DNA of 64,000 bases from Venturia oleaginea. Its lineage: Eukaryota > Ascomycota > Dothideomycetes > Venturiales > Venturiaceae. Below, piece by piece: positions 48,706-60,454 of this stretch; within the stretch, counting starts at the first letter, position 1, and every line of letters starts with the position of its first letter. The notes under the pieces were generated by a model. The model had not been told where the DNA came from, did no database searches, and saw only the letters and a list, made by a program, of their open reading frames with translations. The stretch covers positions 1,240,001-1,304,000 of the forward strand of contig JABMLP010000008.1 in NCBI GenBank assembly GCA_013176395.1, in the 5' to 3' direction. The translations under genes and the position numbers were made by a program.

Positions 48706-50395
48706 AGGAGTTGACAGGAAAGGCGTGGAGGTCGATTCTTGGGAATGGAGGGTGCATCTGAACCATCTTATAGCCGTCTAGTACCTATATTGTGGTCGAT
48801 TCCTGCCCAAATTTCCCCTCTGGTTCACCGTCTTCTCTTTGTGTTTAGCGTTCTTCTTTTCTTGGGTGTAAAGCTTGTCGTGAAGCTCGGTCTTCTCCTT
48901 CATGCTTGGGTCTACTGTTCTGTTGGCGTGGAAGTGAATGGAACGTAACAGCGCTTTTGTGTGAGCAGAGCGGTTCTGTGTGTCTTCGAAACAGAGTGAT
49001 GGGAGACCCGACACCCATTCTGAGGCACACGGAAGCACTCTGCTCGCACTTAAGCGCTTGTACATTCGCCTCTTGACCAGGAGGACCACGACCGATGTCA
49101 ACCATACCTTGTCCATCAAATCGTCGAGCTTTACATCCTCGTCGAGGACTTTTGGCCTGAGGCTAACCTTTCCAACACAACTGCCCCTTAAACTTGGGAA
49201 AGGTGGCGTTGAAGTGATGGAGCGTCCACTTTCGAGGTTTGCTGAATCGTCGTAAGAAAGCCTGCCGGCATGGCTTTCGTAAATAGACGAGCCACCATTT
49301 CGGAATCTGATTGCGCCATCGCAAGGCACAACATCTCAAGTACTATGGGCGACCTTGCAGAAAGTGGACATACCTTGCTGATAATGATTCTCAGGCTTGA
49401 CGCCGTGCTTTCGTCCCATTTCCAGGTCTGCCGTCATTCATTATATTCTTAATGAAGAGCTGATCTGGTGGAATAGGCGCAGTTCAGATCCGAGTGCAAA
49501 GAAGCGCAGCACAACCAACCCAAGTACTCGAGACTCACATGAAGTCACTCAACGACGATGCAGAGGCGAAAATCTGGTTTATCTAAGCCACTTCATGCTA
49601 TGGGTTATATGCATCGTACCCCAACACATCTCAGCACTGTACTAAGCATCTTGTGTCTCCCTGCCGCGCCTGCAGTGAGATGTTCAAAAATCTGCAGTGG
49701 GATATTGGCCCTTGTACAACCCCATCGAGACAAGGTTCGACTTAGTCTGAAAGCAGTTGTTGCGGTCGTGCAAAATCTTCCTCGCAACGCAACGCAATGC
49801 AATGACAGCATTTCAACGTGACAGGGTCTCATCCTCTCAAGCATAAATCGTTCGATATTCTTGCGGTCGTAGTACATGGCGATTTTCGATGAGAGTCGTA
49901 GGATATTCTAGCCAGATATCGGTCCGCTGTGAATGGCCTCGCACAAGGTGTTTTCGAGTGGACGTCGTTGAGAGACTATTGGAGTCTCGAAAGCGCGATA
50001 GTCGAAAAACCCTGGCCAGCTACCGATAGTGGTGAAACCGAACCGATAAAGTGATTGTGGGAGACCAATCGGTGATTTTGGCCTAGGGCTGGAATGGGTG
50101 GGAGGCCGATCATCCGTTGCTGGGTTTGAGGTAGGTAAAATGATGATCCTGTCCTCTTGACTACTTGTCTTCTCAAAATACTAATAGGACGAGCATTACG
50201 TCAGATCTCATTGGCGGCCACTGTAGCCGGAGACCTGGTGCTGTGATGCTGTCGAAGGTATGACACGTTTGGCCACGACGTGAGCACATCGAAGATTAGA
50301 ATATGCGAGAGAGGGAGAGGGAGAGGCTGGTCATTGCCATTCTCCACAACTACAATAACGAAAAGGTATTGTGGTTTATGCATCAACATGCAGGA
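48706..50395. other. Intergenic, low information
   Basis: Only short open frames, apart from the 183-codon minus-strand frame at 48778-49329 that might belong to the relic downstream. No repeat or RNA gene recognised. Confidence 0.35.
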
Positions 50396-50653
50396 GGGGG
50401 GGGGGGGGGGGGGTTGAGTGACTGATTGAGTGTCTGAGAGAGCAACGCCCGCAATTCTGACCTACGACAAGGTAAGATATTATCGGCTAAGGACTCGGAT
50501 AGGACCGCTCTAGAGTCTTTTAAGATATGCCAAACCTTTTTAAAGGTGTCTATTACTAAAGTGGTAGGAACTAACTAATCTACATGTTTTAGCTAGGCTT
50601 TGCTGTGGGGCAGAGCTCTCAGAATTACTCACTCAGTCACTCAAAAAATCCCC
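50396..50653. repeat. MITE-like inverted repeat pair with a G18 run
   Basis: Begins with 18 consecutive G (50396-50413), then TTGAGTGACTGATTGAGTG and CTGAGAGAGC. The right side ends with the diverged inverse (GCTCTCAGAATTACTCACTC AGTCACTCAAAAAATCCCC). The ends are imperfect and I see no clear target duplication, so the element status is tentative. Confidence 0.45.
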
Positions 50654-51127
50654 GCTCTTCTGCACGTTAATGCACAAAGCACAGTGTGAATATATCGGCG
50701 ATGTCGTGGAATGGAGACTGCACTCTGCCGAGCTTATCCGTCCCACAGAAAGCAAGACTCCGTGTCAGACGCGGTCCACTATCGAATCTACGGCAGGTTA
50801 ATGATTCGTTGCGGGCCTCTGAAGGGGTCGAAGGGCTGGAACGATTGGTACGTACCCATTTTGTGCTGAAGAATCCCAGTGTTCATAACCGAAAGGATTA
50901 AATTATCCGTCTGGAATCTGAGTATCGATGAATCGGAGAATAAACTGCCCGGTGTCACTTGATAAGCCCTGGACAGCGAGGCTTGAGGAGGTTGGTGCTT
51001 TGTACACGGACCATGTTGATGTATGCATAGCGCTGTTGAGGGTAGCGCGAATATATACATAGTAGACGCCCGGATAGGGGCGGAGCTCTCACAATCATAA
51101 ATCAGGTCAGTCGGTCGAACAATAATA

Positions 51128-51251
51128 CTGTGGTCTGTTGGTTAATAAACGTCTAGCTACTGACTCTCTCGTAAGGATGTTTTTGCTGTAAAACATGAAT
51201 TGGTCAGGGAGGATCTACTGACATTTATTATCCAACAGAGTCAGACCACAG
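51128..51251. mobile_element. Very short MITE, 124 bp
   Basis: Flanked by TA (51126-51127 and 51252-51253). Ends CTGTGGTCTG... and ...CAGACCACAG. The repeat continues as TTGGTTAATAAA on the left versus ACTCTGTTGGATAATAAA inverted on the right (6-bp indel). No coding sequence. Confidence 0.7.
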
Positions 51252-51253
51252 TA

Positions 51254-53890
51254 AGTGTTCGGATCAATACGAACACCATAATAAATTTGAACTTCCCGGC
51301 GCCAAAATTAAATCATCCTCTTAGTTCTAGCAACATATTGAGAGTCACAACAGCCAGTTCCTAATCAGCCGATCTACGTCGATAATACCTTTATACACAA
51401 CAACATGGCTCAAAAATCGACATTGGGGGAAATACCGACTGGTAATCGAAAGGTAATAAGCCTAACCTACCTCCATTTCCATTGCTCTTCTCTCCATCCA
51501 ATCCAAGGAATATTTAGTCTTTTGGGGTAGAGAAACAGCAATACTAATCATGTATACTAGTCCGGAACGAATCACGTAGCTTACTACGATCCTCGCAGTC
51601 CTCTTCGTCTTTTGCATAGATACTGGTGTCGAGGCGGACGCCTCATAGATATATTACTGGTATTCGAATAAGGATGGTTCGAGAAATGCGCTTGCCGGAA
51701 AAGTGGCATTCAACATCAACCAAGGCAAATAGCGGGTTGAAAATTCCGAATGTTACCGTTGGAAAACTCACCTATTCTCGACATACGATCATGGACTTGA
51801 TAACGCCGATTTTAGCCAGGACTGTAAGAGGCCCTTTCCTTCATTAAGTAGAGTTTGTCTGTCCTGCTTACAACTTGTCACTCACAGGTATAAATTCAGG
51901 CTATGGGGCCGTGGCGGGATATTGCCGTAAAAAGCTTATTTGCTTGGGGGGATAGATGTTGAGTATCGGATAGTCAATCCTCCTGAATATCCCCCTGTTG
52001 GGATAAAGGCTTCAACGCCTCGATGGATTCAAGTTACTTGAGTGTAGTGTAAACTCCTGCTTTTTCAATGATCACGCAACCGTCAATTCAACTGGCTCAT
52101 CTGTGTACATGTTCATGGGTTTGTGGCTTTCGATAATAGCTGTTTTCTCTGGCTGCTACAAGAAATAAAATCGAGCTGTATCCTTCACTCCTTCCATCTC
52201 TTTTCTCGTATGGAGGTCGAGGTGGTGAATCGAGATTCTAACCCATGACTCAGGGGGGGGGCAAAATCACAGCTCAGTGGATTATTTCCGTCGAGGCAAT
52301 CACATATCGAGATCTGTTCCAAGCTCTTTTCTCTACGTGAGGGCCGCTATGTATCTGAATCGACATGCAGCAAGCTCAGGAGACACGCGGCTCGATTTGC
52401 GTACGACGTATCTGGTACCAGAATGGCTGTTCGCCTAAGCAAATGCGTAACGAGTACAGGAATCTGGGTCATGGTGGATGGTCAGCAATTTCTCTTCAGG
52501 GACAAGGTGTTTTTGACTCTCAAGATGACAGAAGTTTCGCCACGACAGAGGGCACTGGCCCACAGAAAGTGGGCCCCTCTCAGCCTCAGCGGGATTTAGC
52601 CACAAGCCAGAGTGGGGTGCTGGACAAATGGCAGAGAGGTCGAATATGCAGGCAGTGGACAGGGAACGCCATGATATCAGTGCGTGCGGGATTTCTCCCG
52701 TTGGTCAATTGCATCTTGGATGGTCCCTTGTTTCACTCAGTGGAAGCCAATAGCCAAAGGGACGGCATCCCGGGGAAATCATCAGAACGACGAGCGTTGG
52801 CTCCAAAGTGCAGTAGAACTAGCAGCCAAAGGCGCAACAAAGCTTGGAGCCGACCACGAACCCGCGACTTCGGCCCCAAACTCTTGCTTTAGCGTTAGCG
52901 CATCCATCCATCCGCACCCAGGGCCCGAGCAAGTGGCCGTGTTCATCGAGATGGATGGATGTAGGAAAAGGTCGAAAGTGATGTTTGCAGCTCACAGCAG
53001 CTCAAATCGGAGCCGGCTGCTCGATTCGTAGGCTTCGTTGGACCCCGCTTGCTCGTGCTCCCAGCACTTTGGTAGCTGGTGCAGTGATTCGTCCTGACGC
53101 GGTGCAGGTGGTGCGACTGGCTGTTACAGTTGTGTGAGGACTTCTGTTGTCTCTGGACACCTGTTGCTTGTCGTCCCGGCGAGTCGGCGTTGAGCACCGT
53201 CGATTTCGTGCGAGGATGATTGATTTGGAACGGCCAACTCTATTACGGCCAGCTCTCGATCCTGGCTGCTGATAGTCCAAGACTTGATTGACTGATTGCA
53301 TCAGGCGGGCCGCTGTCACAGCTGGCCGCGTTTCTTCTCGGAAGCACATGGAGGTCACTAGCATGATGAGAGAGGCAGAGTCGTACACCAGTCAGGTTGG
53401 AAAATGCCTTCAAGCCATGGTACCACCTACCACTAGGCTTGATAGTGGACCCGGGACGAAGGCGGGCTAGGTACACCAACCAGCTTCTTCTGGTAAAGGC
53501 CGAGATTGGCGGGCTGGCGGGCTACGGCGGTTCGTCGAGTGACAACCCATTCATGGATCACGATTGCAATTGGTACGAGCTGGGATAGGTAGTGTGGAAC
53601 ATGCATTGCCCGACTGTAGTTAGACTGGGTAGATGAGTAGACTGCAGACTGAGCAGCCACTGAGCAGGAGCTTGCATCTGGCCCCAGCAAGCCTTCCCCC
53701 AAATCATTCCCATGCCCGTCCTCTGTATCACTTTTCTCTCGAAAACACTTCAGCCGCTCTATCCATCGCCAATAGCCATCTGTCGACCCTCTGATCAACC
53801 TCCTCCCTCTCCTCGACCAGCAGCCCTCTCCGTCGACAGAGACAGCACAGCGCATCGAAAGACGGAGTCGTCTTTCTCGCTTGTCTGTGC
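51254..53890. other. Intergenic, nothing supported
   Basis: About 2.6 kb. The 175-codon frame at 52365-52892 is Arg/Gln/Ser-rich and without features; I do not call it. A G9 run occurs near 52254. Probably part of the long upstream region of veA. Confidence 0.4.
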
Positions 53891-53970
53891 CGTATCTGCC
53901 AGTATCTGCCAGTATCTGCCAGTATCTGCCAGTATCTGCCAGTATCTGCCAATATCTGCCACTATCTGCC
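53891..53970. repeat. 10-bp tandem repeat, eight units
   Basis: Eight exact-register units of the 10-mer mostly reading AGTATCTGCC; the first and the last two units each differ at one or two bases in the first half. Located about 500 bp upstream of the veA start codon. Confidence 0.95.
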
Positions 53971-54472
53971 CGCCTTGATTGCTATTCGATACCTCGACCA
54001 CTCTTTTCCACCACGTAGCTTTGCTCCTAACTTCCTTCCACGTCTTGCCATCGACGTGAATAGCTTCCCACGTTTTATCTGTATGTGTGCATTTCCTTCT
54101 CCACTCTCTTGAGCCCGCTACCAGGGTTCTCGCTACCTGTCAAATCACGTCTCCGCCCATAGAGTGGGATTTGGGCGGTACCAAAGACCAGCACGGCGGA
54201 TTGTCTCAACTAATAGGAGGGATCCTGTCGGCTTCCACCAAACGTGCCATCAACCTCCGGTTCTAATTGACACTCAATCTCAACGGCACCTCCCACAACC
54301 GGGTTTCATTGTGACTCGCGCCTCACACGTCCTTCACATCAATTACGGCGCGCTTTGGCGAATATCCGCTAACCTGGCTTCATTTAGACTGTGAAATCCT
54401 CAACCCGACTATTGACAGATTCTATCTACTATTCACCTCATTGTATAGTTGAAAGACACCTTTACCGCAACC
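53971..54472 (+). promoter_or_regulatory. veA promoter and leader
   Basis: Pyrimidine-rich DNA immediately upstream of veA with no coding frame; taken as core promoter and 5' leader. The gap back to the nearest supported gene is more than 5 kb, consistent with extensive upstream control. Confidence 0.5.
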
Positions 54473-56200
54473 ATGTCAGCGCAAGTCGGGAACATCATCC
54501 AGGTCAACAATGAGACGACTTCGAGTTCGTCGAGGATAACGAAGGAGGGGAAGAAGATAACCTACAAGATGACCATCATTCAACAACCGGAGCGAGCAAG
54601 AGCATGTGGTTCTGGTGCGAAATCATCGGCGGACAGACGACCTGTCGACCCTCCTCCAATCGTCGAACTCCGCGTTTTCGAAGGTCCCAATGCTGAGGAG
54701 GATGTCACCTATTCGTACGCGGCCAACTTCTTCCTATTCGCCCATCTATCCAACGCTCGTAACATGGCACCTGGCCGCGCCGCTACACCAAACCAACCCA
54801 ACTTTCCGGTCCTTACTGGTACTCCTGTCGCTGGTATGGCCTACCTCGATCGTCCTTCGCAGGCTGGATACTTCATCTTCCCGGATCTGTCTGTTCGTCA
54901 TGAAGGGAAGTACCGTCTAGGTTTCTCACTGTACGAGGAATTGAAGAACGTCACGGATTATGACAGTGAAACAAATGCGAGCGATGCCAAAATTCAAGAG
55001 AGTGCCCACGTATCACATAGACTTGAGGTCAAGTCTACACCATTCACTGTCTTCAGCGCCAAGAAGTTCCCAGGTCTTTCCTCGAGCACGGCGCTCAGCC
55101 GGATGGTCGCTGAACAGGGTTGCCGAGTTCGTATTCGACGGGATGTTCGCATGCGTCGTCGGGATGCTAAAGCGGACTCATATGATGACTTCGAGGGTGG
55201 TTATGAACGCAGGCAATCGGCTACACCAGACCCGTACAATGGTCAACATCCAGCTAGCACTCCACGCATTGCCGCAGAGGGCATTGATCGCCCACGTTCA
55301 GTCAGCGATGCTAGTCATGCATCCTACGCAGCACCGCGCCGGCCTTCGATGGACCAGGTGAACCAGACATACCAGCAGCAGCCTCAGCAGGCATATCCTT
55401 CGCCGATGACACCGCGCACTTCACAGGGGATGTATAATGTGCAAACACCTCAATGGCATCAACAGCATCAACCACAACAGGGTGGCCATATGCAACAACA
55501 ACCTCAATCATACGCTCCACCACAATCATTACAGCAGCCAGCCCCTTCTATGAACGGCGGAAACTACAATGGTTTCATACCACCCCAATACCCATCATAC
55601 GAGCAGCAGAACACCCACGTGCGCAACATTAGCGCGGACTTCCCACCTCCTCCTAGTGGACCTCCACCCCCAATCCCTCCAATGCAATACCAGCAACAGC
55701 AGTATCCAAACTCAGGGCAGCCAATGAAGCATGAATACATGGACAACGCTTACCACCGAGGCTCCATTAGTCATGCACCATTGCAGCCAATCCAAACTGC
55801 TCACAGTATGCCAGGCCAAATGCAGCATCAATATCCACCCGCACTATTGTCAGCTGTGGAAGTGAAGCATGATTCTCTATACGCGCGATCGACGCCTGCC
55901 GCTGGGTATCCACAGGCAGAGCAGCAACATAATTACACTCCACCTCAAGTGTCTCCTCCTAAATTCCAGCATGCTGTCCAAGCTACAGGGGCTACGAAGC
56001 GCTCTTATTCTTCTACCTTCGATACTGCACACATGGACCAACCACTTCGACAAGGTGCTCGACCTTCTCAATCGCCATCGGAGCCTAAGTTCCCATACGC
56101 TGATGAAGATGAACCATCGACGCCTATTGATGAGGGTGCTATGAGTTACCGTCGTGCTGACGGTACAGAGCGTCGTCGTCGTGTGCCGATGACCGGATGA
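54473..56200 (+). CDS. veA: Velvet complex protein VeA
   Basis: VeA is the light-responsive scaffold of the velvet complex (with VelB and LaeA) that links development and secondary metabolism; it shuttles to the nucleus in the dark. Single open frame, ATG at 54473 (MSAQVGNIIQVNNETTSSSS), 575 aa. The velvet domain spans about 28-230 and contains the family signature QQPERARACGSGAKSSADRR PVDPPPIVELRVFEG, the FPVLTGTPVAGMAYLDRP block and YFIFPDLSVRHEGKYRLGFS. A basic stretch RVRIRRDVRMRRR (about 219-231) could serve nuclear import. Residues 230-575 are Pro/Gln/Ser-rich and probably disordered, ending RRRRVPMTG. Many fungal veA genes carry introns; here none is needed. No secondary-metabolite backbone gene is in the window. 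Confidence 0.96.
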   Translation: MSAQVGNIIQVNNETTSSSSRITKEGKKITYKMTIIQQPERARACGSGAKSSADRRPVDPPPIVELRVFEGPNAEEDVTYSYAANFFLFAHLSNARNMAPGRAATPNQPNFPVLTGTPVAGMAYLDRPSQAGYFIFPDLSVRHEGKYRLGFSLYEELKNVTDYDSETNASDAKIQESAHVSHRLEVKSTPFTVFSAKKFPGLSSSTALSRMVAEQGCRVRIRRDVRMRRRDAKADSYDDFEGGYERRQSATPDPYNGQHPASTPRIAAEGIDRPRSVSDASHASYAAPRRPSMDQVNQTYQQQPQQAYPSPMTPRTSQGMYNVQTPQWHQQHQPQQGGHMQQQPQSYAPPQSLQQPAPSMNGGNYNGFIPPQYPSYEQQNTHVRNISADFPPPPSGPPPPIPPMQYQQQQYPNSGQPMKHEYMDNAYHRGSISHAPLQPIQTAHSMPGQMQHQYPPALLSAVEVKHDSLYARSTPAAGYPQAEQQHNYTPPQVSPPKFQHAVQATGATKRSYSSTFDTAHMDQPLRQGARPSQSPSEPKFPYADEDEPSTPIDEGAMSYRRADGTERRRRVPMTG

Positions 56201-58970
56201 TGTTTCCTGATGTTCGTTGTCCTGTGGTTGCTGTTTTGGAAACTGTTACATCTTTTGTATTTTGGCCTTGATGCGTTCAATCTCGTTTGGATAGACGATG
56301 GTGTCATTTTTTCATATCCATCAACATCAACTCCTATAACGCTTTGTTCTTTTCCTATGTTTACGTTGTTGTTCTCAGGAGTTTGGCCAACATTTTGCGG
56401 TCTTCTTCTCGACCGATGTCGCATCTTTTCGTCTCCTTGTTACTTCTTAAGGGTGGCAATCTTCGCTTTTTTCATGGGCTTTCATGCTTCTGAAAGATCA
56501 TGGACTGCACTACTGATTGTTTTGGAAAATGGGCGGCAGAACTCGATTGGTCTTGACTGGCTTGTTTGTCTTTTTGGGAGTGCCATATGGTTACGACAGT
56601 CTATACGAACTTTGTTTCATTTTTATCTTGTTGCTGGCGTTTTTGGACTTTCTATCTGCTTTTATTCACTTCGGTCAGCCAGCGAGAGCGTTGCTATCCC
56701 GTCCTTCCTTCGATTCTTTGGGGATTCGATTTCCCCGCTTCTTTTAGGAAAACGGAGGAATCTCAATGAGGGTGGTTTTTGGTTATGTGTGGGAAGAGTT
56801 GGATAGATTCGGGTATGTTTGTGTGGGAGGTTGGATGATACGTAGAAATGCCGGCTGGGTGAGGAAGCAGCCGCGAGCAAATCAGAATTGGAATGAAAAT
56901 GAGAATACAGATTGTATCACGGAGTTCCAAGTTGGTACGGTTTTTTTCCTCATTCCCGTCTCAAAGTTTCAAACTCGGAATTCACTCTCTCTCAATGGTT
57001 GATTGACTCGTGTTTTTCACTTTTACGATTCATTTCAGGAGACAGGAGGGAGGGAGACTCGTCACGAGTCTCGCTACTCTCATTTCATTTCGTCCCGTCT
57101 TCTCGGGTCCAGTGAGCAAGGCAGGGATCAAGCACAATTCTTTTTTCTGCGCGCTCGGGCTTCGGCATCGTCCAGAGCTTATCTGCCCGGATCTCTCTGC
57201 CCGGATCAAGTTGCGGCATGGGTGATTGGCGGGAGTGCCGTAGCCGTTGTCATTCCTTCCTTTTTTTAACATGATCAGAAGGGGAAGGGGAGGGAGGGAT
57301 CGCCGTATCCTGTCCTCCGTGGAGACAGATGGGAGGTGCGAGACGGCACGCTGGCCGAAATCTCACTTGCTATGTTTCTGCTAATTTTTTTCTAGGCGCT
57401 GCGGGGCTTTTTGGGTCTTTTGGTCTTTTTGGTACAAGCATTTTCCTCGTTGTGGTTGTCATTCGGACGCATGTCATTGTTGGCGTGCTGTCATTCCATG
57501 TGTCTGGGACTTGGATGAGTGGTTGTGAGGATCCCTTGCTCTCTTCGTGGCATTCTTTCCTTTCCTTTCTTTTTCCTCGTTTCTATTACTTTGTTTGGCT
57601 TGTTCGCCGGTGGGGAGGGGGATGTACGAATTGGATATCGGCTGGGTGGATGCTTGTAGGAGATGTGGGAGTACGTCACAGCCAGCCAGCCTTGATTGTG
57701 GGATACGGATTTACATCCGGCGCAAAGCGAGAACCACGAAAGAAGACTCTTTTGCTTCCTTTGATGAAGAGGGGACTTGTAAATGAGCCTTTGGGGCGGG
57801 GTGGAGGTTGAGACTGCGGAGACACGTGGAGAGGTTACATCTGCGCCCGTTTTTTTGGAGAAACGGTGATTTCTGCGTGCGTGGGTGAACGGCCAGAGAT
57901 CTTCAGGAGGAGGAGAAAAGAACAGTCCGCGGGCGAAAGGTTAGTTTCCCTGCCCCACTCCTTCGAAGCTCTGTCTCTGCATCGCATCGGGAGGAGTGAA
58001 GGGAACGGATTGATCGAAGCGAAGGATGCCGCCTGCAGCGCGAGTGATCTGGATCGGTAGATCTTGTCCCAGATCAGTCTCTCCTTATATTCTTCTTCTT
58101 TTGCCGGGATTGTAGGGATCGGGGTTGCGCTAATTCTGGGTTTTCGTGCGGCGAAGTTCCCGATTGTTGGAGTGAGTGGAAGGCTGAGAGGCGCTTGGAC
58201 GCTGTGAGGTTCATGTGATTGTGCGGCGAGGCTGAGGGGTAGCGATGGCTTTTTTTGTGCATATGTATGGGGAGAGGTTTTGGCCAATTGAGGGGGGTCG
58301 GGGAGTTGATTGATTTGGGATCCCGGTGGGAGAGAGTCTGCTGATGGTGTGTAGTACAAGATCTATCATACTATGCGCCTCGTATCGTGTATGCAATGCA
58401 AGCGGGTGTGATGACTTGGTAGGTGTGATAAAAACTGATGACGAGTCATTCTTTCATAGTGTGTAACACAAGATCTATCATCCTTCACGATGGACGCCTC
58501 GCATTGCATTGCAGATGGCGCCTCGTCGGGCTGAGCTGAGGGTGCTGCATCGGAATGGCTTTGTGTGGTTGGCTGAACAATCGCATTGCCTGGTCTCTGC
58601 ATCTGATGGTCGTCGATGAAATGCTGACTGTACAATACGCAAAGTCTCCGGCCTGAACATTCTTGCTATGGAATCCCAGGGAAGGAGCGTTTTTGAGTTC
58701 AACGGTCGGCCATCTGTTCGGTAGGTTGTGTGCCCAGTGCTTTGGTTGTCTAGAAAGAACTCGCCGAGGGAACGAGGTCGCCGATACAAAGGTTTCCAGT
58801 AACGATTTTCATCCGACGTAAACATGGGGAAACGATCGGCAAAATAGAGGGCGGATGTGTTCGGATTTTGGTTCAAATGACCCTGGTCTAAGCACTTGGA
58901 TTCAACCGTCGACCAAAACTCTGAGGTCAAGTTTGCTTCTCAACTCATTGCTACATTATTTTCGCCGATT
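56201..58970. other. Long intergenic region between convergent genes
   Basis: 2.8 kb between the 3' ends of veA (plus) and the GH105 gene (minus). The first 600 bp are T-rich and yield hydrophobic spurious frames (for example 56210-56806). Frames at 57329-57811 and 57835-58359 have no recognisable domain. A near-copy pair, GTGTGTAGTACAAGATCTAT and GTGTGTAACACAAGATCTAT, lies at about 58347 and 58459. No RNA gene recognised. Confidence 0.4.
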
Positions 58971-60454
58971 CTACGCCTTTGATACCTCATTCAACCGTTC
59001 ATACTCCAAACTAGCCATAACAAAAGGTCCCGTTCCCTTCAAATCATTAAGCACAACATCAATACTCGTATAATACTCAAACGTTCCATTACGACTAAAC
59101 CTCAGATTAGTGATCAGTCCCTCGCCCGTCATTTGAACATCAGACAACAAAGAATGAAAGTTAGACTTACTCCAGACTCCCAACCTTCACAGTCCCTTCC
59201 ATCATCATCTCGCTGCCCTTCATGAAAATCATATCCTTCAGAAGAAACTCATAGGCTTTCTTCGCTGCCTTGACAATCTTCCCATCTGTATCGTCAACGA
59301 GGTGTAGACGGACGGCTTTGAGAAGAGTGTAGATGAACATTGCTGTTCCTGAGGTTTCGATGTAATTCCCCGTCCGAGAGCCAGGTTGTGACATTACTAA
59401 GAACCAAGCACCAGTCGTGGGGTCGGCGTTCCGTAAGAGAGCGGGGATGAGACTTTGAAGTTGGGAGAGGAGAGTGGTTGAAGTTGGATGCGTTGAGGGA
59501 ATGGGAGAGGAGGGAGAGAGGAAATCGACGAGGGACATGGTGTACCATCCTACCGCCTAGAGTTTACGACGTCAGTAATTCTCTCTTCAAAATAGGTTTG
59601 AGTGGTAAAGAGGGAGGTCAACTTACACGATCCCATACTTCTGGGCTGGCGCCAGTTGTTGGATCAGCCCATACCTGTTTCTTGGAATAATCGTATCCAT
59701 GTCTCAAAAGCCCTGTTTTGTTGTCTTGACAATGCTGCCATACGAGCTTGTATTGGAGTCCAATATCCTTGAACACGTCTTCCGCGGTCTCAGGTGCGAA
59801 GGTTGTAGCGTAGAGAGCGTAGGAATAAGGAGCCATGTAGAGACCATCTAGCCATTGCTGTTGGGTATATTTCAATTTATGCCTATGAACACGCACATAT
59901 CAGCTCCGATGGTCCTAATATTTTGGCTTGTTTAGATGGGAAGAAACAAACCAGAAAGCCCCCTCAGCAGTCCTCGGCTGCGACTTCATCTGTTTCTGCA
60001 ATATTCCTGCTGCAATTTTATACTTCTCCTGCTTCGTGACTTGCCAAAGATGAATCATCGATTCCGTGACTCGTAAATCATCAAGAGTATAGGCCTTCTC
60101 GTTGTATCCTCCAATGACCTGTCCAGATGGAGTAACAATGTTATCGATGCCCATTTTGATCCAAGAAAGGTAGGTGTCATTCTTTGTGTATTCGTAAAGA
60201 TCCCACAGTGCGTGCTGGAAGGTACCGTGCTCATAGTTGATGTAGGGTGTGTCGTCCTTTTTGAGGCCTATGCCTTGACCGCGACTGACGACTGATTCAG
60301 CCATGAGTATCGAGTTTGGTCTTCCTGTGCCTTGGAGCGTATATTTGGTGTTTCCGTGGTAAGGACTGGCTAACGAGGGTAGGGCGCTGATGGCAAGTAC
60401 GCATAATATCAGAATGGTGAGCATGGTGCTGCCAGAGAAGGTTGCACTGCGCAT
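58971..60454 (-). CDS. Secreted GH105-type unsaturated rhamnogalacturonyl hydrolase
   Basis: GH105/GH88-like enzymes release the unsaturated galacturonyl residue from oligosaccharides made by rhamnogalacturonan or pectate lyases. Four exons: 60454-59952, 59882-59627, 59556-59171 and 59094-58971; introns of 69, 70 and 76 nt (donors GTTTGT, GTAAGT, GTAAGT). Product 422 aa (412 if the second ATG at 60424, MLTILILC, is used). Signal peptide MLTILILCVLAISALPSLAS. Spliced text shows the (alpha/alpha)6-barrel motifs: INYEHGTFQHALWDLYEYT, GAFWHKLKYTQQQWLDGLYM with the Asp expected to be catalytic, YDYSKKQVWADPTTGASPEV WDRAVGWYTM, and NYIETSGTAMFIYTL. The last acceptor is chosen so that VGSL continues into DRNGTFEYYTSI, the usual ending before GPFVMASLEYERL. 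Role in plant pectin use is inferred. Confidence 0.9.

Noticed and set aside
53891..53970. CRISPR-like direct repeats
   Set aside because: Units are 10 bp and contiguous with no spacers, in a eukaryotic genome; it is a minisatellite.
56210..56806. 198-codon hydrophobic open frame after veA
   Set aside because: Lies in the T-rich 3' region of veA; the hydrophobicity follows from base composition, and several shifted frames look alike.
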